Made by a program: the position numbers and the translations under genes | Notes under the pieces: generated by a model | The model's database searches: none | The model's input: only the letters and a program-made list of their open reading frames with translations | What the model was told of the DNA's origin: nothing | Source of the DNA: Pelagibacterium montanilacus | Lineage (GTDB): Bacteria > Pseudomonadota > Alphaproteobacteria > Rhizobiales > Devosiaceae | DNA length: 64,000 nucleotides | Assembly (NCBI RefSeq): GCF_003992665.1 | Contig: NZ_RZMX01000006.1 | Span: forward strand, 78,107 to 142,106 | Direction: 5' to 3' | Shown here: positions 61,829 to 64,000 of the stretch, piece after piece | Layout: the number at the start of each line of letters is the position of its first letter | Numbering within the stretch: the first letter of the stretch is position 1

Positions 61829-62062
61829 TCAGTCCAGCCCGGCCGCCTCGCGAAGTGCTGCGTTGATCCGCTCCTGCCAACCGGGGCCATCATCCTGAAA
61901 ATGGGCCAGAACGTCGCGGTCGATCCGGAGCGAGACAAGCTCCTTGCCGGTAGGGATGGTGGTGGTCCGGGGCAGAGGTTCGGCCGGCCTGGTGGTCGCG
62001 GACTTGAAGGCGGCTTCTGCCTTGTCCCGTGCGCTGGTCGGTCTGTGGGGCGGACGGGCCAT
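61829..62062 (-). CDS. BrnA-like antitoxin
   Basis: A 77-residue basic protein, MARPPHRPTSARDKAEAAF..., whose C-terminal half (GKELVSLRIDRDVLAHFQDDGPGWQERINAALREAAGL) is the ribbon-helix-helix domain of BrnA antitoxins. BrnA normally follows brnT, whose product is an RNase toxin, and represses the operon. The 410 bases upstream (62063-62472) contain no readable BrnT in any frame. The start is the ATG at 62062. It is probably an orphan left by loss of the toxin. Confidence 0.72.
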   Translation of the reverse strand: MARPPHRPTSARDKAEAAFKSATTRPAEPLPRTTTIPTGKELVSLRIDRDVLAHFQDDGPGWQERINAALREAAGLD

Positions 62063-62344
62063 GGTCTCTCGCGCCTCGTGGAGAAACAAAATGACCCGAC
62101 CAGGGGTGGAAACTCCGGTCGGGCCACACCCATGGTCGGCGAAGACCAGAGGCTTGTCTGTTCGATAGACCAGTACGGTGGCGCGGGCAAGCATTTTCGG
62201 CGAAGTGCTGAGCCGGGCGGGTTCGCCACAAGGGACGAGAAATCGGTGCACGACAACTTGAGGCGATCCAAGTCGGAAAGCTCCCGATGGGAAGCACTGT
62301 TGCTGATCGAGGCATTTTTCTCTGGCGTCACAGAACAACGTGCA

Positions 62345-62359
62345 TTAATAGTTCGTTAA
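62345..62359. promoter_or_regulatory. CtrA-type binding site
   Basis: TTAA-TAGTTCG-TTAA is a full TTAA-N7-TTAA CtrA box. It lies 114 bases before the small exported-protein gene at 62473. It is the only feature seen in the gap 62063-62472. Confidence 0.5.
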
Positions 62360-62472
62360 TAATTGAAGCTCGCAGATTGTTGCGAGGAACAGCGTGACGG
62401 TCAGCGTGCGGGGGGGCGGTATGGATCTGCGCCTCGAACACGGGCTATCACGCCCCGTTCTGGAGGAACACA

Positions 62473-62790
62473 ATGAAATATGTGGTTGCAGCGCTGGCCG
62501 CGCTGGGCTTGGGGACATCCGCATTCGCGGTCGAGATCACCGTGCCCATGGGCTACAATCCTATCGGCATCGATCCCGTGACGATGGAATGCACGGTGCC
62601 TGGCAAGGTGACGAGCGTTTTCACCGATCGCAACGGCAACAGCTACGTCTCGTGCACGTCGCAGGGCGAGCCGCGCCAGTTCATCGACAGCAAGCTGGAC
62701 CGGAATTATCCGGAGTTTGAGGACAAGGTAATTTGCCTCTTTGGCAGCAACGGCTGCGATGACATTATTGTTGATAATAGTCAGAGTTGA
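62473..62790 (+). CDS. Small exported cysteine-pair protein, paralogue B
   Basis: A 105-residue protein: signal peptide MKYVVAALAALGLGTSAFAV, then YNPIGIDPVTMECTVPGKV, VFTDRNGNSYVSCTSQGEPRQFIDSKL and a tail with a second cysteine pair (VICLFGSNGCDD) that paralogue A (53196) lacks. The shared core is about 60% identical by eye. GGAGG seven bases upstream (TGGAGGAACACA) sets the ATG. Function unknown; a periplasmic disulfide-bonded protein is likely. Confidence 0.8.
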   Translation: MKYVVAALAALGLGTSAFAVEITVPMGYNPIGIDPVTMECTVPGKVTSVFTDRNGNSYVSCTSQGEPRQFIDSKLDRNYPEFEDKVICLFGSNGCDDIIVDNSQS

Positions 62791-62851
62791 CGTTGATTTC
62801 TGTGTCCTGACCGTTATCGACTAGATCGTCCGGCACAAGAACGAGTTCGGC

Positions 62852-63063
62852 GCGGCTTCGATCACCGTGCCGAACTGCATTTTTGCCATCAGCACCGATC
62901 CGGTAACAATCGAGTGCACCGTCCCCGGCAAGGTGAAGAGCACGTTCACCGACCGAACTGGCAACACTATGCGTCATGCAGTTCGCCCGGGGAGCCGCGC
63001 AAGTTCATGACAGCAAGCTGGGGAGGGGAAGCGACGACGAACCCTGCCAACCCCAGACGCAAT
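62852..63063 (+). pseudogene. Broken third copy of the small exported-protein family
   Basis: From 62852 the frame reads ASITVPN...STDPVTIECTVPGKVKSTFTDRTGN, matching paralogues A and B. One missing base near 62966 shifts it to YASCSSPGEPRKF, and a second near 63008 leads on to DSKLGRGSDD. No start codon or signal peptide remains. It ends about 30 bases before the IS element. Confidence 0.75.
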
Positions 63064-63093
63064 GTTCATCATTCGCTGTTCTGAGGTGCCTAA

Positions 63094-63999
63094 GAGTCGG
63101 TTTCGAAACTCATGACTGGCGGGCCAGTCGCCTCACGAGGAGCATGACCGAGGCGGCGTAAAGGAAGGTGGCTGCTGAATTGATGGTGGCCTCGAAGTCC
63201 TTTGCCAGGCGCCGGTTGCGGCAGATCCACGCAAAGAAGCGCTCGACCACCCATCTGCGTGGCAAGACGGCAAAGCCGACCTGATCCGGGGGCTTCTTGA
63301 CGATTTCGACGATGATGTTGGTGGCGGTGGTCACGCGCTCATGATTGTAGCCGCCATCGGCCCATACATGTTTGATGAAGGGGAGCAGAGGGCGCGAGAT
63401 CTGTAGCAGTGGTCCGCCGCTGTCTCTGTCCTGGATGTCGGCCGGATGCGGCTCGACCAGTAGCGGCCGCCCATCGGTATCGACCAGTGCATGGCGCTTG
63501 CGCCCTTTGATCTTCTTTCCTGCATCGTAGCCACGCGGGCCGCCGGCTTCGGTGGTTTTGACGGATTGGCTGTCGATTATGGCTGCGGACGGACTGGCCT
63601 CGCGGCCGGCGCGCTCACGGTCCATCATGACCAGGGCATGGTTGATCTTCTCAAAGACCGAGCCGTCGCGCAATGCGGCGAACCACCGATAGACGGTCGG
63701 CCAAGGCGGAAAGTCCGAGGGTAGGAGACGCCAAGTGATGCCGCCGCGCAGGACGTAGAAAATTGCGTTGATGATCTCGCGCATCGGCCAGGCCCGGGGC
63801 CGCCCCGTTCTACAGGCCGCAGGCAGGTGCGGCTGGATCAGGCGCCACTCCACGTCCGTCAGATCGGTCTGGTATCGCGTGGCACGACGGTTATGCTGTT
63901 CACGGGTGGTCGGGGTCCACATGACATTCTCCATGCAGGTCAGCAAACCGCTTGGAATCATGCCAACCTCGACCGCTCAACCCCTTTCGAAACGGCCTC
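63094..63999 (-). mobile_element. IS5-family insertion sequence
   Basis: About 906 bp between imperfect terminal inverted repeats. The left end GAGTCGGTTTCGAAA (63094-63108) and the right end, read on the complement, GAGGCCGTTTCGAAA (63999-63985), agree in 13 of 15 bases. One transposase gene fills it. The right flank is outside the window, so the target duplication cannot be checked. Confidence 0.85.
63110..63922 (-). CDS. IS5-family transposase
   Basis: A 270-residue DDE transposase: N-terminal LTDVEWRLIQPHLPAACRTGRPR, then AIIDSQSVKTTEAGGPRGYDAGKKIKGRKRH (first Asp), FIKHVWADGGYNHE (second Asp) and WVVERFFAWICRNRRLAKDFE (Glu). All three catalytic residues are intact and there is no frameshift, so the element may be active. 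The ATG at 63922 has GGAG seven bases upstream; ATG 63934 is the alternative. Confidence 0.92.
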   Translation of the reverse strand: MWTPTTREQHNRRATRYQTDLTDVEWRLIQPHLPAACRTGRPRAWPMREIINAIFYVLRGGITWRLLPSDFPPWPTVYRWFAALRDGSVFEKINHALVMMDRERAGREASPSAAIIDSQSVKTTEAGGPRGYDAGKKIKGRKRHALVDTDGRPLLVEPHPADIQDRDSGGPLLQISRPLLPFIKHVWADGGYNHERVTTATNIIVEIVKKPPDQVGFAVLPRRWVVERFFAWICRNRRLAKDFEATINSAATFLYAASVMLLVRRLARQS

Positions 64000-64000
64000 T

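Noticed and set aside
62063..62340. Possible brnT toxin upstream of the BrnA-like gene
   Set aside because: No frame gives the BrnT start or its central motifs.

Overview
The window is a GC-rich chromosomal segment of an alphaproteobacterium, most likely of the order Hyphomicrobiales (Rhizobiales) and perhaps near Devosia/Pelagibacterium. The family-level placement is a guess. The order plsX-fabH-ihfA-merR, hom/glpX/recJ close together, a DUF2842 gene beside ctaA, an RpoE-ChrR pair, CtrA-type boxes and an Omp25-like porin support the order.

Layout: 0-2.2 kb holds fatty-acid initiation (plsX 3' end, fabH), ihfA and a MerR regulator. 2.3-6.0 kb is a four-gene ferric-siderophore ABC importer. 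6.0-8.5 kb has small envelope and hypothetical genes, tRNA-Pro and a phosphotransferase. 8.5-16.3 kb is an exopolysaccharide locus (ligase/polymerase, priming transferase, GT4, export protein, a co-polymerase with a degenerate kinase domain, deacetylase). 16.3-20.6 kb carries ctaA, rplM-rpsI with a clear promoter and terminator, and an ABC-2 exporter. 20.7-32.8 kb is mainly amino-acid metabolism (argC, an AlaC-like aminotransferase, homoserine dehydrogenase) followed by a glpX homologue and recJ, with several hypothetical genes between.

32.8-38.4 kb is a singlet-oxygen-type stress module. A flavin oxidoreductase, a DUF1365 gene and a cyclopropane-synthase-like methyltransferase form one operon, and rpoE-chrR-SDR forms a convergent one. 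Both operons start at near-identical RpoE-like promoters (TGATCC, 18 bp, TAA), so they probably respond together and modify membrane lipids. 38.5-44.3 kb holds a STAS protein, an M20 peptidase and an Mla/MCE lipid-transport operon. 44.4-55.4 kb is a run of single housekeeping or envelope genes with five tRNAs (two Glu, Asn, Cys here; Pro lies earlier) and copies of a dispersed palindromic repeat.

55.4-64 kb is accessory DNA. It begins at tRNA-Cys with a broken tyrosine recombinase. It continues with an exchanger, a BgsB/BgsA-like beta-glucan synthase pair and a sensor without an output domain. It ends at a 16-bp copy of the tRNA-Cys 5' end, next to a 3' fragment of a tRNA-Lys. Beyond lie a BrnA-like antitoxin without a visible toxin, a small exported protein with a paralogue at 53 kb, a frameshifted third copy of it, and an IS5-family element running to the window edge.

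The observations most worth checking are the in-frame fusion of a small regulator-like domain to homoserine dehydrogenase with a palindrome at its start, a GlpX that lacks canonical active-site residues, an orphan lasso-leader-like peptide gene, the tRNA-Cys-bounded island, and the RpoE-linked lipid operon. No CRISPR array, rRNA gene or prophage was seen.
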